Made by a program: the position numbers and the translations under genes
Source of the DNA: Candidatus Sumerlaeota bacterium
GTDB lineage: Bacteria > Sumerlaeota > Sumerlaeia > MWCT01 > JAGHBZ01
NCBI GenBank assembly: GCA_021160705.1
Contig: JAGHBZ010000095.1
Location: forward strand, 1 to 10,356
Length of the DNA: 10,356 nucleotides
Reading direction: 5' to 3'
Shown here: positions 1 to 7,145 of the stretch, one piece after another
Position numbering within the stretch: the first letter of the stretch is position 1
How the letters are laid out: each line of letters starts with the position of its first letter
The notes under the pieces: model-generated
The model's database searches: none
The model's input: only the letters and a program-made list of their open reading frames with translations
Told to the model about the DNA's origin: nothing

Positions 1-1
1 A

Positions 2-58
2 GACTATCCTTCTTCTAAATTCCACCACTCTCTTCAGGACTTGATAAGACTATTATAA
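2..58 (+). CDS. possible C-terminal tail of an upstream gene (partial)
   Basis: The frame starting at base 2 is open from the left edge to a TAA at 56-58 and would encode 18 residues ending in SLQDLIRLL, which reads like a normal amphipathic protein C-terminus. The other two plus-strand frames stop earlier, at 16-18 and around 42-44. A possible terminator follows about 33 bases later, which fits a transcription unit ending here. The fragment is too short to name a family, and an open frame of this length could arise by chance. Confidence 0.3.
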   Translation, partial: DYPSSKFHHSLQDLIRLL

Positions 59-92
59 CTTAACTATATCGCTATCTTCACTGAATTGAGCC

Positions 93-146
93 CCCCATTT
101 ATCTATAAAACATATTCTTTGTGCTTGCAAGGGGATGGGGTTTTTT
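93..146 (+). terminator. possible intrinsic terminator with a long loop
   Basis: CCCCAT at 93-98 is complementary to ATGGGG at 135-140, and six T residues follow directly at 141-146. The GC-rich six-base stem plus U-tract has the layout of a Rho-independent terminator, but the loop of about 36 bases is much longer than usual. It lies between the possible end of an upstream gene (58) and the flippase start (186), where a terminator would be expected. Confidence 0.35.
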
Positions 147-185
147 CAATGATGGAATAATTCATTTATGTTAATTTGATGAGTT

Positions 186-1637
186 ATGGGTGAGACTGGA
201 AAAAGATTTCTCAGGAACGTGAGTTCCACGTTTGTAGCGCGTGCGACCGTAAAGCTGATTTCGTTCGTCGTTACTATCTTCATCATCAATTATCTTGGCA
301 GGGAAAGGTATGGCATCTATGCCATTGTACTTAATTTCTCAATGATATGGATGGTAATGATAGACTTTGGCTGGGTGGATATGATGGTTCGTGAAGTCAG
401 CCGACACCGTGAGCAGACCACCCGATATTTTTCCACTTACATTGTTGCCCAGCTGGGATTGAGTTTCTTTTCTATAGCCTTGTTTTTGGTGGTCATTTTA
501 TTCTCCGGCTACGAAATTAGTATTCGTTACTATTTGCTTATTATCGCAATAGGCTTGTTTTTGTTTGGGTTCACGCGCCCATTTCATTCAATCCTCATTG
601 CGCATGAATCGCTCCACAGAATTGCGATTCTGAGTTTTCTTGGTAGCCTTATCGGGTCAATGGTTCTGCTGGGTGGAGTAATCACACAACAGCCACTGGT
701 CTACTTCATCTGGGTCTTTAATGTGTTTATTATACTCCAATGTGTATTTTATTTTTTGTTCGCACGGAGTAAACTCACGCCCTGGCAATTTGCTCCAGAC
801 CTCAGTCTTATCAAACCCATTGCCCTGATGAGTCTGCCATTCACTGCGGTGCTGGTGCTAAATATCCTTTTTCGTCAACTGGACATCATCCTGCTATCCA
901 AGTTAAAAACAACCGTTGAATGCGGTATATATGCCAGTGCCAGCAAGTTTGTGTATCCTTTATTAATGTTTTCGGAGGCGGTGCACTGGAGTGTGTATCC
1001 GATTCTTTCACGCGAAGAGACAGAGAACCGTGTAGGGTTTCAGCGTGCACTCACCAAAAGCGGGAAATACCTTGTTGCTATAAGTCTATATCTTGCTGTT
1101 CTGATTTTCCTGCTGGCACCTGATATTATCACCACTCTACTCAAACCTGAATATTATCCAGCTATAAAGGTTCTCCGGGTGCTGGTGTGGTTTCTTCCAT
1201 TGGTTTTCTTGAGTCGCCTATTGTTCTATGCCCTGGTCTCGCTTAATCGGATGCTATTTCTGGTGAGTGTATATGCCATTTGCCTGCTACTTTTTGTTAT
1301 CCTTAATATTGTGTTGGTTCCTGTTTATTCATTTATGGGGACAGCAATTGCCGTGGTATCTGTGAATGCATTATTATTGGCGGTTCTCTGGGGTGTGTCT
1401 GTGCAGAAAAAGATAATGTCTTTTCGCCTTGAGTCATTGCATCTGTTAGTAATCGCTCTGATATGTATGGTGGGTGCAGTGATATGGACACACCATACAG
1501 TTTCTACGTATCCGGGTTATCTGCGTTTAATGATTTGCGGAGTCGCTGGCACGGTCTCTTTTGCAGTTATGTTATTTATCTCGGGTTTTATTAGTCCAGA
1601 TGAGCGCCACCAGATTCTGTCGTTTTTCAGACGTTGA
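186..1637 (+). CDS. polysaccharide/lipid-linked oligosaccharide flippase (Wzx/MOP superfamily)
   Basis: This is a 483-residue integral membrane protein with about 12-14 hydrophobic segments spread over its whole length. The N-terminus (FLRNVSSTFVARATVKLISF, about residues 9-28) followed by YLGRERYGIYA is typical of the polysaccharide-synthesis branch of the MOP/MATE exporter superfamily, whose members flip undecaprenyl- or similar lipid-linked glycans across the inner membrane. Length matches the family. The start is fixed by an in-frame TGA at 180-182, only one codon before the ATG. I see no Shine-Dalgarno sequence. A weak TTTCAA-N17-TATGTT promoter-like pair (144-172) could place the RNA 5' end only a few bases before the ATG. 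The glycan substrate cannot be read from the sequence; glycosyltransferase genes would be expected to the left. The family call is firm, the specific substrate unknown. Confidence 0.85.
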   Translation: MGETGKRFLRNVSSTFVARATVKLISFVVTIFIINYLGRERYGIYAIVLNFSMIWMVMIDFGWVDMMVREVSRHREQTTRYFSTYIVAQLGLSFFSIALFLVVILFSGYEISIRYYLLIIAIGLFLFGFTRPFHSILIAHESLHRIAILSFLGSLIGSMVLLGGVITQQPLVYFIWVFNVFIILQCVFYFLFARSKLTPWQFAPDLSLIKPIALMSLPFTAVLVLNILFRQLDIILLSKLKTTVECGIYASASKFVYPLLMFSEAVHWSVYPILSREETENRVGFQRALTKSGKYLVAISLYLAVLIFLLAPDIITTLLKPEYYPAIKVLRVLVWFLPLVFLSRLLFYALVSLNRMLFLVSVYAICLLLFVILNIVLVPVYSFMGTAIAVVSVNALLLAVLWGVSVQKKIMSFRLESLHLLVIALICMVGAVIWTHHTVSTYPGYLRLMICGVAGTVSFAVMLFISGFISPDERHQILSFFRR

Positions 1638-1655
1638 GATTTTATTCAGGACATC

Positions 1656-1685
1656 TTGACTTATCCTGCGGTCTAAAAATAAAAT
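1656..1685 (+). promoter_or_regulatory. predicted sigma-70-type promoter for lolC/E-lolD
   Basis: TTGACT (1656-1661) and TAAAAT (1680-1685) are separated by 18 bases, with 5 of 6 matches to each consensus hexamer. Transcription would start near 1692 and leave a leader of roughly 50 bases before the GTG of the permease gene. It sits in the 105-base gap after the flippase and is the best promoter match I found in the window. Confidence 0.55.
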
Positions 1686-1726
1686 TATTACGCAATTGGT
1701 AAGGAGCAAGTTTACAAACAATCTAC

Positions 1727-1731
1727 AGAGG
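1727..1731 (+). promoter_or_regulatory. ribosome binding site supporting the GTG start of lolC/E
   Basis: AGAGG lies 11 bases before GTG at 1743. The frame is open upstream to a TAA at 1680-1682, but there is no ATG, GTG or TTG between that stop and 1743, so this site and GTG give the start. A stronger AAGGAG at 1701-1706 has no start codon at a suitable distance. Confidence 0.5.
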
Positions 1732-1742
1732 TATACAAATCC

Positions 1743-2966
1743 GTGCGAGTTGAACAATTTATAAGTTTTAGATACCTTTTTTCCCGTGAGCGGAGGTTAC
1801 TGGTCTCAGTCATCACCATTATTTCTGTTCTGGGTGTTGCGTTAGGGGTAACCGCACTTATCACCGTGATAGGGGTTATGGATGGATTTGATGAAGAACT
1901 CATTAATAAGCTTATGGGTGTATTCTCGCACATTGAGGTGTGGGGAAACTGGCGACAACCCATCCAAAACTATAATGAGCTGATTGCCAAGATTGAACAG
2001 CACTGCCCGGAGGTAGTGGGTGCAGCGCCGGTCATCTCGCGTCAGGCTCTTTTGCAAAGCCGTATTGGAATTGAATCCCCAAAAGTGGGCGTTGAACTAC
2101 GTGGGATTGACCCACGCAGAGAAGCGAATGTCACCAATATTCCTCGCACTATTGTGATGGGCAAATCAGCGCCTGGAGTGCGTGGAATTATTCTTGGCTC
2201 ACAACTGGCACAACGTCTGGGTGTAGGGATTGGCGATACCATATATGCCATTACACGTCTGGCTAGAACGGCGAACGGACCATTTGCTAAGACTGTCCGA
2301 CTCCGGGTAGATGGAGTATTTAAATCCGGTCTCTACGAGGTAGATGCAAACTTTGCGTACACTGACCTCAAGACTATGCAAAACATTTTTGTCATCCCGG
2401 ATGAGGTTGACCTCATTCATCTCCGTGTTAAAGACCCATCTAATGTTCACGCCGTTAAGAAGAAAGTAAAATCTCTTGTGGGACCGATGTTTTTTCTTCG
2501 CAGCTGGGATGAGATTAATCCAGATTTCTTCAAGGCACTGAGGCTGGAGAAACTGGCGATGTTCGTCATTCTTCTGCTAATCATTGTAGTTGCCGCATTT
2601 AATATCATTGGAACTCTCATTATGATTACTACACGCAAGACACGCGAAATTGGTATTATCAAATCTATGGGAGCAACCAATGGATGTATAATGCGTATTT
2701 TTTTGTTCTATGGGATATTTATTGGTGCAATTGGTATACTGTTAGGATTAATTCTTGGGCTCACCATCTGCTACATCCTCACTCATTACATCCATTATGG
2801 ACTTCCTGAAGCTATATATGGTATTTCCACTTTGCCAGTAAAAGTGAAACCCCTTACAGTACTGATAATCGTGGTTGCTACTATGATAATCTGTTCTATT
2901 GCATCAATTTTACCAGCCTGGCAGGCTTCTCGGTTGCACCCGGTTGAAGCTTTACGATATGAATAA
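1743..2966 (+). CDS. lolC: lipoprotein-releasing ABC transporter permease (LolC/LolE family)
   Basis: This 407-residue permease would work with the LolD ATPase to extract mature lipoproteins from the outer leaflet of the inner membrane and pass them to LolA. It has the MacB/FtsX-type layout of the family: TM1 at about residues 19-45, a large periplasmic domain to about 269, then three TM segments near 270-297, 318-350 and 370-395. The cytoplasmic TTRKTREIGIIKSMGAT stretch after TM2 is the conserved coupling-helix region, and the N-terminal FISFRYLFSRERR is typical of LolC/E. The start is GTG. lolD follows after 31 bases. Only one permease gene is present, so it may act as a homodimer like LolF-type systems, or its partner may lie elsewhere. 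The symbol lolC is by family; lolE cannot be excluded. Confidence 0.88.
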   Translation: MRVEQFISFRYLFSRERRLLVSVITIISVLGVALGVTALITVIGVMDGFDEELINKLMGVFSHIEVWGNWRQPIQNYNELIAKIEQHCPEVVGAAPVISRQALLQSRIGIESPKVGVELRGIDPRREANVTNIPRTIVMGKSAPGVRGIILGSQLAQRLGVGIGDTIYAITRLARTANGPFAKTVRLRVDGVFKSGLYEVDANFAYTDLKTMQNIFVIPDEVDLIHLRVKDPSNVHAVKKKVKSLVGPMFFLRSWDEINPDFFKALRLEKLAMFVILLLIIVVAAFNIIGTLIMITTRKTREIGIIKSMGATNGCIMRIFLFYGIFIGAIGILLGLILGLTICYILTHYIHYGLPEAIYGISTLPVKVKPLTVLIIVVATMIICSIASILPAWQASRLHPVEALRYE

Positions 2967-2997
2967 CTTTTTTGTACCTGGTTAAAGGTGTTCTACA

Positions 2998-3690
2998 ATG
3001 TCAGTGATAAAAGTTACAGCACTCAAGAAGGTCTTTTACGATGGCCCCCGTGTGTTGGAGATTCTTAAAAGAATAGACCTTGAGGTTCAGGCAGGCGAGT
3101 CAGTTGCCATAATGGGTGCCTCAGGGGCAGGTAAGAGTACACTCCTGCACCTGCTTGGTGCCCTTGACCAGCCCACTGCCGGCGAGATTGTGCTTGATGA
3201 TGTTCCGTACACCTCGCTTAATCCCCATGAACTCGCAGCGGTTCGCAACAAAAAAATTGGATTCATTTTTCAGTTTCATTATTTACTCCCGGAGTTCACT
3301 GCGCTGGAGAATGTGATGATACCCGCACTTATAAATAATCAGGGCAGGCATCGCAGTGCGGAGATACGAGAAAAAGCAGGTGCTCTTTTAGAACAGGTCG
3401 GCTTAGGCGAGCGCCTCAATCATCGTCCAGCAAAACTGAGTGGTGGCGAACAGCAACGTGTTGCACTTTGCCGTGCCCTTATAAATGAACCCCTTGTTGT
3501 GCTGGCTGATGAACCTACTGGCGACCTTGACCTCGCCACTGGCGATGAAATGATTCACCTTATCTGGGAGCAGACCGTTGCTAAAGGCAAATCGTTAGTT
3601 ATAGTTACTCACAACCCCGACATTGCCCAACGTGCTGTTAAAATCTTTCATCTTCATCAAGGAGTGCTTCATCTGGTAGAAAAAACTTGA
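2998..3690 (+). CDS. lolD: lipoprotein-releasing ABC transporter ATPase LolD
   Basis: This is a complete 230-residue ABC ATPase of the LolD/MacB/FtsE class. Visible motifs are Walker A GASGAGKST (40-48), the Q-loop glutamine in FIFQFHYLLPEFTALENV (Q92), signature LSGGEQQR (147-154), Walker B VVLADE (167-172, catalytic E172), D-loop GDLD and the switch histidine H205 in VTHN. The HYLLPEFTALENV stretch after the Q-loop is characteristic of LolD. AAAGGTG at 2984-2990 lies 7 bases before the ATG. It follows the LolC/E-type permease by 31 bases, so the two should be co-expressed and form one inner-membrane complex powering lipoprotein release. No hairpin terminator is evident after the stop. Confidence 0.92.
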   Translation: MSVIKVTALKKVFYDGPRVLEILKRIDLEVQAGESVAIMGASGAGKSTLLHLLGALDQPTAGEIVLDDVPYTSLNPHELAAVRNKKIGFIFQFHYLLPEFTALENVMIPALINNQGRHRSAEIREKAGALLEQVGLGERLNHRPAKLSGGEQQRVALCRALINEPLVVLADEPTGDLDLATGDEMIHLIWEQTVAKGKSLVIVTHNPDIAQRAVKIFHLHQGVLHLVEKT

Positions 3691-3753
3691 AATCTTTCGT
3701 CTCTTCTGAGTAAATCCTCTCTTAATTTATGTAGTGTATATTTTACTTTTTAC

Positions 3754-3760
3754 GAGGAGG
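3754..3760 (+). promoter_or_regulatory. strong ribosome binding site that sets the TTG start of ilvE
   Basis: GAGGAGG lies 6 bases before TTG at 3767. The GTG at 3734 would give a longer product but has no such site, and starting there would place this Shine-Dalgarno inside the gene. The site therefore favours TTG 3767. Confidence 0.8.
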
Positions 3761-3766
3761 TATATC

Positions 3767-4642
3767 TTGGGATTAAAAGTTTTTCTTAATGGCAAATTGG
3801 TGGATAAAGAAGAGGCAAAAATCAGTATCTTTGACCACGGACTCCTCTATGGCGACGGTGTATTTGAAGGGATTCGCGTCTACAATAAATGTATATTCCG
3901 ATTCCAGCAACATATTGACCGTCTGTTCGCCTCTGCAAAATATATTATGCTGAATATCCCAATGACTAAAGATGAGCTGATTCAGGCAACAATAGATACC
4001 TGCCGGGCTAACAATATACAGGATGGGTATATCCGGATGGTGGTCACTCGTGGCGAAGGCACCCTTGGGCTGGCACCCTGGCTATGTCCTGAACCGACGG
4101 TGTTTATTATTGCGGCAAACATCCAGCTCTATCCTGAGGAGTACTATAAAAATGGGCTTTCGGTCATTACGGTGCCAACGACGCGAAATTTCCCTGAAGC
4201 AGTTAATCCCAGAATTAAGTCTCTCAATTATCTGAACAACATCCTGGCAAAAATTGAAGCTCATAACGCAGGTGTACTGGAGGCACTTATGCTTAATAAG
4301 GATGGCTATGTAGTGGAATGTACCGGCGATAACCTTTTTCTTGTCAAAGATGGAACGCTCATTACCCCGCCGGTTTATCTTGGAGCGTTACGTGGAATAA
4401 CCAGAGACTGTATCATTGAAATTGCACAAAAATTAGGGTATCCAGTGATTGAACAACCCTTTACCCGGTTTGAAGTATTCAATGCGGATGAGTGTTTTCT
4501 AACTGGCACTGCTGCAGAGGCAATTCCTGTGGTAAAAGTTGATAACAGGGTGATAGGTGATGGTAAGCCCGGGCCAATCACACGTCGCCTTATTGAGGAA
4601 TTCAGAAAAATTACCACTGTTGATGGAATAAAATTTGACTAA
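3767..4642 (+). CDS. ilvE: branched-chain amino acid aminotransferase (class IV PLP enzyme)
   Basis: This 291-residue fold-type IV aminotransferase should transfer amino groups between glutamate and leucine, isoleucine or valine and their 2-oxo acids, the last step of branched-chain amino acid synthesis. Numbered from the TTG start, it shows FDHGLLYGDGVFEGIRVY (22-39), the Schiff-base lysine K151 in RIKSLNYLNN, E184 in the VVECTGDNLF segment that holds the PLP ring nitrogen, and the phosphate-binding LTGTAAEAIPV (245-255). These fit IlvE better than D-amino-acid aminotransferase or aminodeoxychorismate lyase, though class IV enzymes are easily confused. An in-frame GTG at 3734 would add 11 residues (YILLFTRRYI) outside the family pattern, so the TTG start is preferred. 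It lies between lolD (76 bases) and hisD (77 bases); a weak TATATT at 3737-3742 is a possible -10 box. Confidence 0.87.
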   Translation: MGLKVFLNGKLVDKEEAKISIFDHGLLYGDGVFEGIRVYNKCIFRFQQHIDRLFASAKYIMLNIPMTKDELIQATIDTCRANNIQDGYIRMVVTRGEGTLGLAPWLCPEPTVFIIAANIQLYPEEYYKNGLSVITVPTTRNFPEAVNPRIKSLNYLNNILAKIEAHNAGVLEALMLNKDGYVVECTGDNLFLVKDGTLITPPVYLGALRGITRDCIIEIAQKLGYPVIEQPFTRFEVFNADECFLTGTAAEAIPVVKVDNRVIGDGKPGPITRRLIEEFRKITTVDGIKFD

Positions 4643-4697
4643 AAACACAGTACTTAGCACTATTTACCTATGAATATACTTTAGGTACGCTGTGTTT
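4643..4697 (+). repeat. imperfect dyad between ilvE and hisD
   Basis: AAACACAG (4643-4650) is the exact reverse complement of CTGTGTTT (4690-4697). Three more pairs, TAC (4651-4653) with GTA (4685-4687), extend it after a two-base bulge. A competing inner hairpin can form between TACCTA (4665-4670) and TAGGTA (4682-4687). There is no T-run after the right arm on the plus strand. The right arm ends 5 bases before the TATAAT box of hisD, so it could be an operator or a structured RNA element; its role is not evident. Confidence 0.45.
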
Positions 4698-4702
4698 GGG
4701 TC

Positions 4703-4708
4703 TATAAT
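4703..4708 (+). promoter_or_regulatory. predicted -10 box of a hisD promoter
   Basis: A perfect TATAAT ends 11 bases before the hisD ATG, so transcription would start around 4715-4720 and give a very short or absent leader. The -35 region at the expected distance (TTTAGG, 4680-4685) is poor, so this may need an activator, or the hexamer may be chance in AT-rich DNA. The in-frame stop limiting hisD upstream (TAA, 4705-4707) lies inside this box. Confidence 0.45.
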
Positions 4709-4719
4709 ACATTAGCGTT

Positions 4720-6033
4720 ATGGCTGGAGAAATGATACGTTTTCTTGACTACAAAAAGGATAGGCGAACAATTGAGGACATTCTCAGTCGTCGCCTTCCT
4801 TATGATGATAAAATCCTTCGTCAGGTAGCAAAGATTATTGAGGCTGTGGAGGAAAGAGACGACCAGGCTCTCCTTGAGTTTACAGAGAAGTACGATAAGA
4901 TGAAATTCGCCAGTGCACGACGGTTTCGTGTGTCTGAATCTAAGTTAAAAAAAGCGTGGGACGATACACCTGACCCTTTGAAAGATGCCTTCAAAATTGC
5001 CGCTGAACGTATACGTAAATTTCATGAACGACAGTTCCCCTCTAATTATAGCCTGATTGAAGAAGAAGGAATATGGCTTCATCATCAGTTCCTGCCACTT
5101 GAAAGTGTGGGAATATATGTTCCCGGGGGACTGGCAGAGTATCCATCGTCGGTTCTTATGAACGTCATCCCGGCTCAAATAGCACAGGTTAAGCGAATTA
5201 TTCTGGTCACACCACCTACTAGGAGCAAGAAAACATCATTGGCCTTCGCAACCGCATATCTTCTTGGAATTAAAGAGGTCTATCAGGTTGGTGGCGCACA
5301 GGCAATTGCCGCACTCGCATTTGGCACGAAAACTATTCCAAAGGTGGATAAAGTGGTTGGTCCGGGCAATGTATACGTCGCCTATGCCAAACGGCTACTC
5401 TACGGTGTCATTGATATTGATATGATAGCTGGTCCGAGTGAGATAATGGTGGTGGCTGACACTTCAGCTGATGTGAGGTTTGTGGTTGCGGATTTGCTTT
5501 CTCAGGCAGAACACTCACCTGATGCTGTGCCGATTGCTATTTTTATTGGGCGCATTGAACTCAAGACATTCCTTGAAGAACTGGAACGTCAGGTAAATGA
5601 CTCACCACGACGCTCAATAATAAAAAAATCCTTAGCCACACAGGGACTGGTCATCAGCGTCCCTGACCGCAACACAGCCGTTGAGCTGATTAACCTTAAA
5701 GCACCGGAACACCTGGAGTTGATGGTACGCAATCCTTATGGGCTCGTGAAAAAAATAAGGAACGCAGGCGCAATATTTGTTGGGGAGTTTACACCTGAAG
5801 CCATCGGCGATTATGTCGCAGGTCCAAACCATACTCTTCCCACTGGTGGGACTGCTCGATTCTTTTCGCCTTTATCAGTGCTGGATTTTATGAAGACCAA
5901 TCACGTGGTAGAACTTTCTAAAGAAGCATTCATAGGGCTTGGAGATATTGCAGCTCTGATTGCTGAATCTGAGAAACTCTTTGCTCATGCCAATGCTATC
6001 TACATCAGAAAACAAAAATTAACCAGAGAATAA
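4720..6033 (+). CDS. hisD: histidinol dehydrogenase HisD
   Basis: This complete 437-residue enzyme oxidises L-histidinol to L-histidine in two NAD+-dependent steps, ending histidine biosynthesis in the cytoplasm. All zinc ligands expected from the E. coli enzyme can be placed: Q262 and H265 in SQAEHSPDA, D364 in GDYVAGPNHTLPTGGTA, and H423 in LFAHANAI. The catalytic Glu-His pair is E330-H331 in KAPEHLELM. Other family landmarks are ESVGIYVPGGLAEYPSSVLM, QVGGAQAIAALAFGT, VVGPGNVYVA and DMIAGPSEI. The ATG at 4720 has no ribosome binding site; a second ATG at 4732 has GGAG only 2 bases before it, too close to be normal. An in-frame TAA at 4705-4707 rules out a longer start. hisC follows after 29 bases, as in many his operons. 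Confidence 0.95.
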   Translation: MAGEMIRFLDYKKDRRTIEDILSRRLPYDDKILRQVAKIIEAVEERDDQALLEFTEKYDKMKFASARRFRVSESKLKKAWDDTPDPLKDAFKIAAERIRKFHERQFPSNYSLIEEEGIWLHHQFLPLESVGIYVPGGLAEYPSSVLMNVIPAQIAQVKRIILVTPPTRSKKTSLAFATAYLLGIKEVYQVGGAQAIAALAFGTKTIPKVDKVVGPGNVYVAYAKRLLYGVIDIDMIAGPSEIMVVADTSADVRFVVADLLSQAEHSPDAVPIAIFIGRIELKTFLEELERQVNDSPRRSIIKKSLATQGLVISVPDRNTAVELINLKAPEHLELMVRNPYGLVKKIRNAGAIFVGEFTPEAIGDYVAGPNHTLPTGGTARFFSPLSVLDFMKTNHVVELSKEAFIGLGDIAALIAESEKLFAHANAIYIRKQKLTRE

Positions 6034-6062
6034 CGGTATAATTATTTTGAGATTATCAACGT

Positions 6063-7145
6063 ATGATTTTGCCTAATGAGAATATACGGTTATTGCGTCC
6101 CTATGAGCCTGGAGAACAACCACAAATCGCCGGGTTCATAAAACTCAATACCAACGAAAACCCGTATCCTCCTTCACCAGCAGTTCTCAGGGCTCTGAAA
6201 CAATCAATAAAAGACAGACTGCGTATTTACCCTGACCCACAATTCAGGCAATTACGAAGTATCACTGCTCAGCGCTGGCGGGTTTCGGCTGAGCATATCT
6301 TTGTGAGCAACGGTTCAGATGAGGTTCTTCGCCTGATTTTTCAATGCTATTTATCACCGGGAGATTCAGTTGCTGGGTTGTTCCCCACATACACTCTCTA
6401 TGAGACCCTGGCACAGCTATTTGGCGCAACAATGCACTATTACGAACTGGATGATGACCTCCGGATACCTGAAGCTTTGTTTAAGCGTGTCCCACATAAA
6501 ATTATCTGTCTGAGTAATCCGAATCCGCCATTTGGGACATTTTATGATACTGAGCTGATTGCCTTAATATGTCGGGCTAATCCTGATTCTATAATAATCG
6601 TTGATGAAGCCTATGTGGATTTTGCACCGAAACACGCACTCGCATTGGTGAAACTATTCGACAACATAATCGTTACTCGTAGCTTCTCCAAATCATTTGG
6701 ACTTGCAGGACTGCGAATTGGGTTTGGCATTGCTCAGCCTCACATTGTGGAGTATCTTTATAAAATTAAAGATTCATATAATGTGAATGTAATGGCTCAA
6801 ATAGCGGCAATCGCTGCACTTCAGGACATCAGGTATTACCGTCAAATTATACAAAATATCATCGCATCAAGAAGCCATTTGATTAAAGAACTCACAAAAC
6901 TCGGATTTAACATTCCGCCGTCATCGGCGAATTTCTTTTTTGCGCGCTGGTGTGAAAATGCTCGCTGGATATACGAGGCATTGAAACGCAAAAAAATCCT
7001 TGTTAGATATTTTGACCATCCACGTCTGGCTGATGGTCTACGCATCAGCGTCGGTAAAGAAAACGAAAATAAAAAATTAATCACCGCATTAAAGGAAATA
7101 GTTAAAAATGAAAAAAAATCAACAAAAAGAACCAAGACGCGCTGA
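6063..7145 (+). CDS. hisC: histidinol-phosphate aminotransferase HisC
   Basis: This 360-residue fold-type I PLP enzyme converts imidazole-acetol phosphate plus glutamate to histidinol phosphate. It opens with the substrate-recognition segment KLNTNENPYPPSPAVL. N154 in SNPNPPFGTF contacts the PLP hydroxyl, D181 in IIVDEAYVDF contacts the ring nitrogen, K210 in TRSFSKSFGLAGLRIGFG is the Schiff-base lysine, and R327 in GLRISVG should bind the substrate phosphate. The usual NPNNPTG or NPNAPTG loop reads NPNPPFG here, a noticeable variant. The start is limited by an in-frame TGA at 6048-6050; only a weak GAGA-like ribosome site precedes the ATG. The last 38 bases overlap hisB in another frame. The position between hisD and hisB supports HisC over a related aromatic or generic aminotransferase. 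Confidence 0.93.
   Translation: MILPNENIRLLRPYEPGEQPQIAGFIKLNTNENPYPPSPAVLRALKQSIKDRLRIYPDPQFRQLRSITAQRWRVSAEHIFVSNGSDEVLRLIFQCYLSPGDSVAGLFPTYTLYETLAQLFGATMHYYELDDDLRIPEALFKRVPHKIICLSNPNPPFGTFYDTELIALICRANPDSIIIVDEAYVDFAPKHALALVKLFDNIIVTRSFSKSFGLAGLRIGFGIAQPHIVEYLYKIKDSYNVNVMAQIAAIAALQDIRYYRQIIQNIIASRSHLIKELTKLGFNIPPSSANFFFARWCENARWIYEALKRKKILVRYFDHPRLADGLRISVGKENENKKLITALKEIVKNEKKSTKRTKTR

Noticed and set aside
1701..1706. AAGGAG before lolC as the start of an extra small gene or leader peptide
   Set aside because: No ATG, GTG or TTG lies at a workable distance downstream, so it cannot be tied to any start codon.
4643..4702. The dyad after ilvE as an intrinsic terminator of ilvE
   Set aside because: On the plus strand the right arm is followed by GGGTCTATAAT, not a T-run. 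A T5 follows the stem only on the minus strand, where no gene ends.
6037..6042. TATAAT between hisD and hisC as a separate hisC promoter
   Set aside because: There is no -35-like hexamer at 16-18 bases, and the 29-base gap in a classic his gene order favours read-through; AT-rich spacers give such hexamers by chance.
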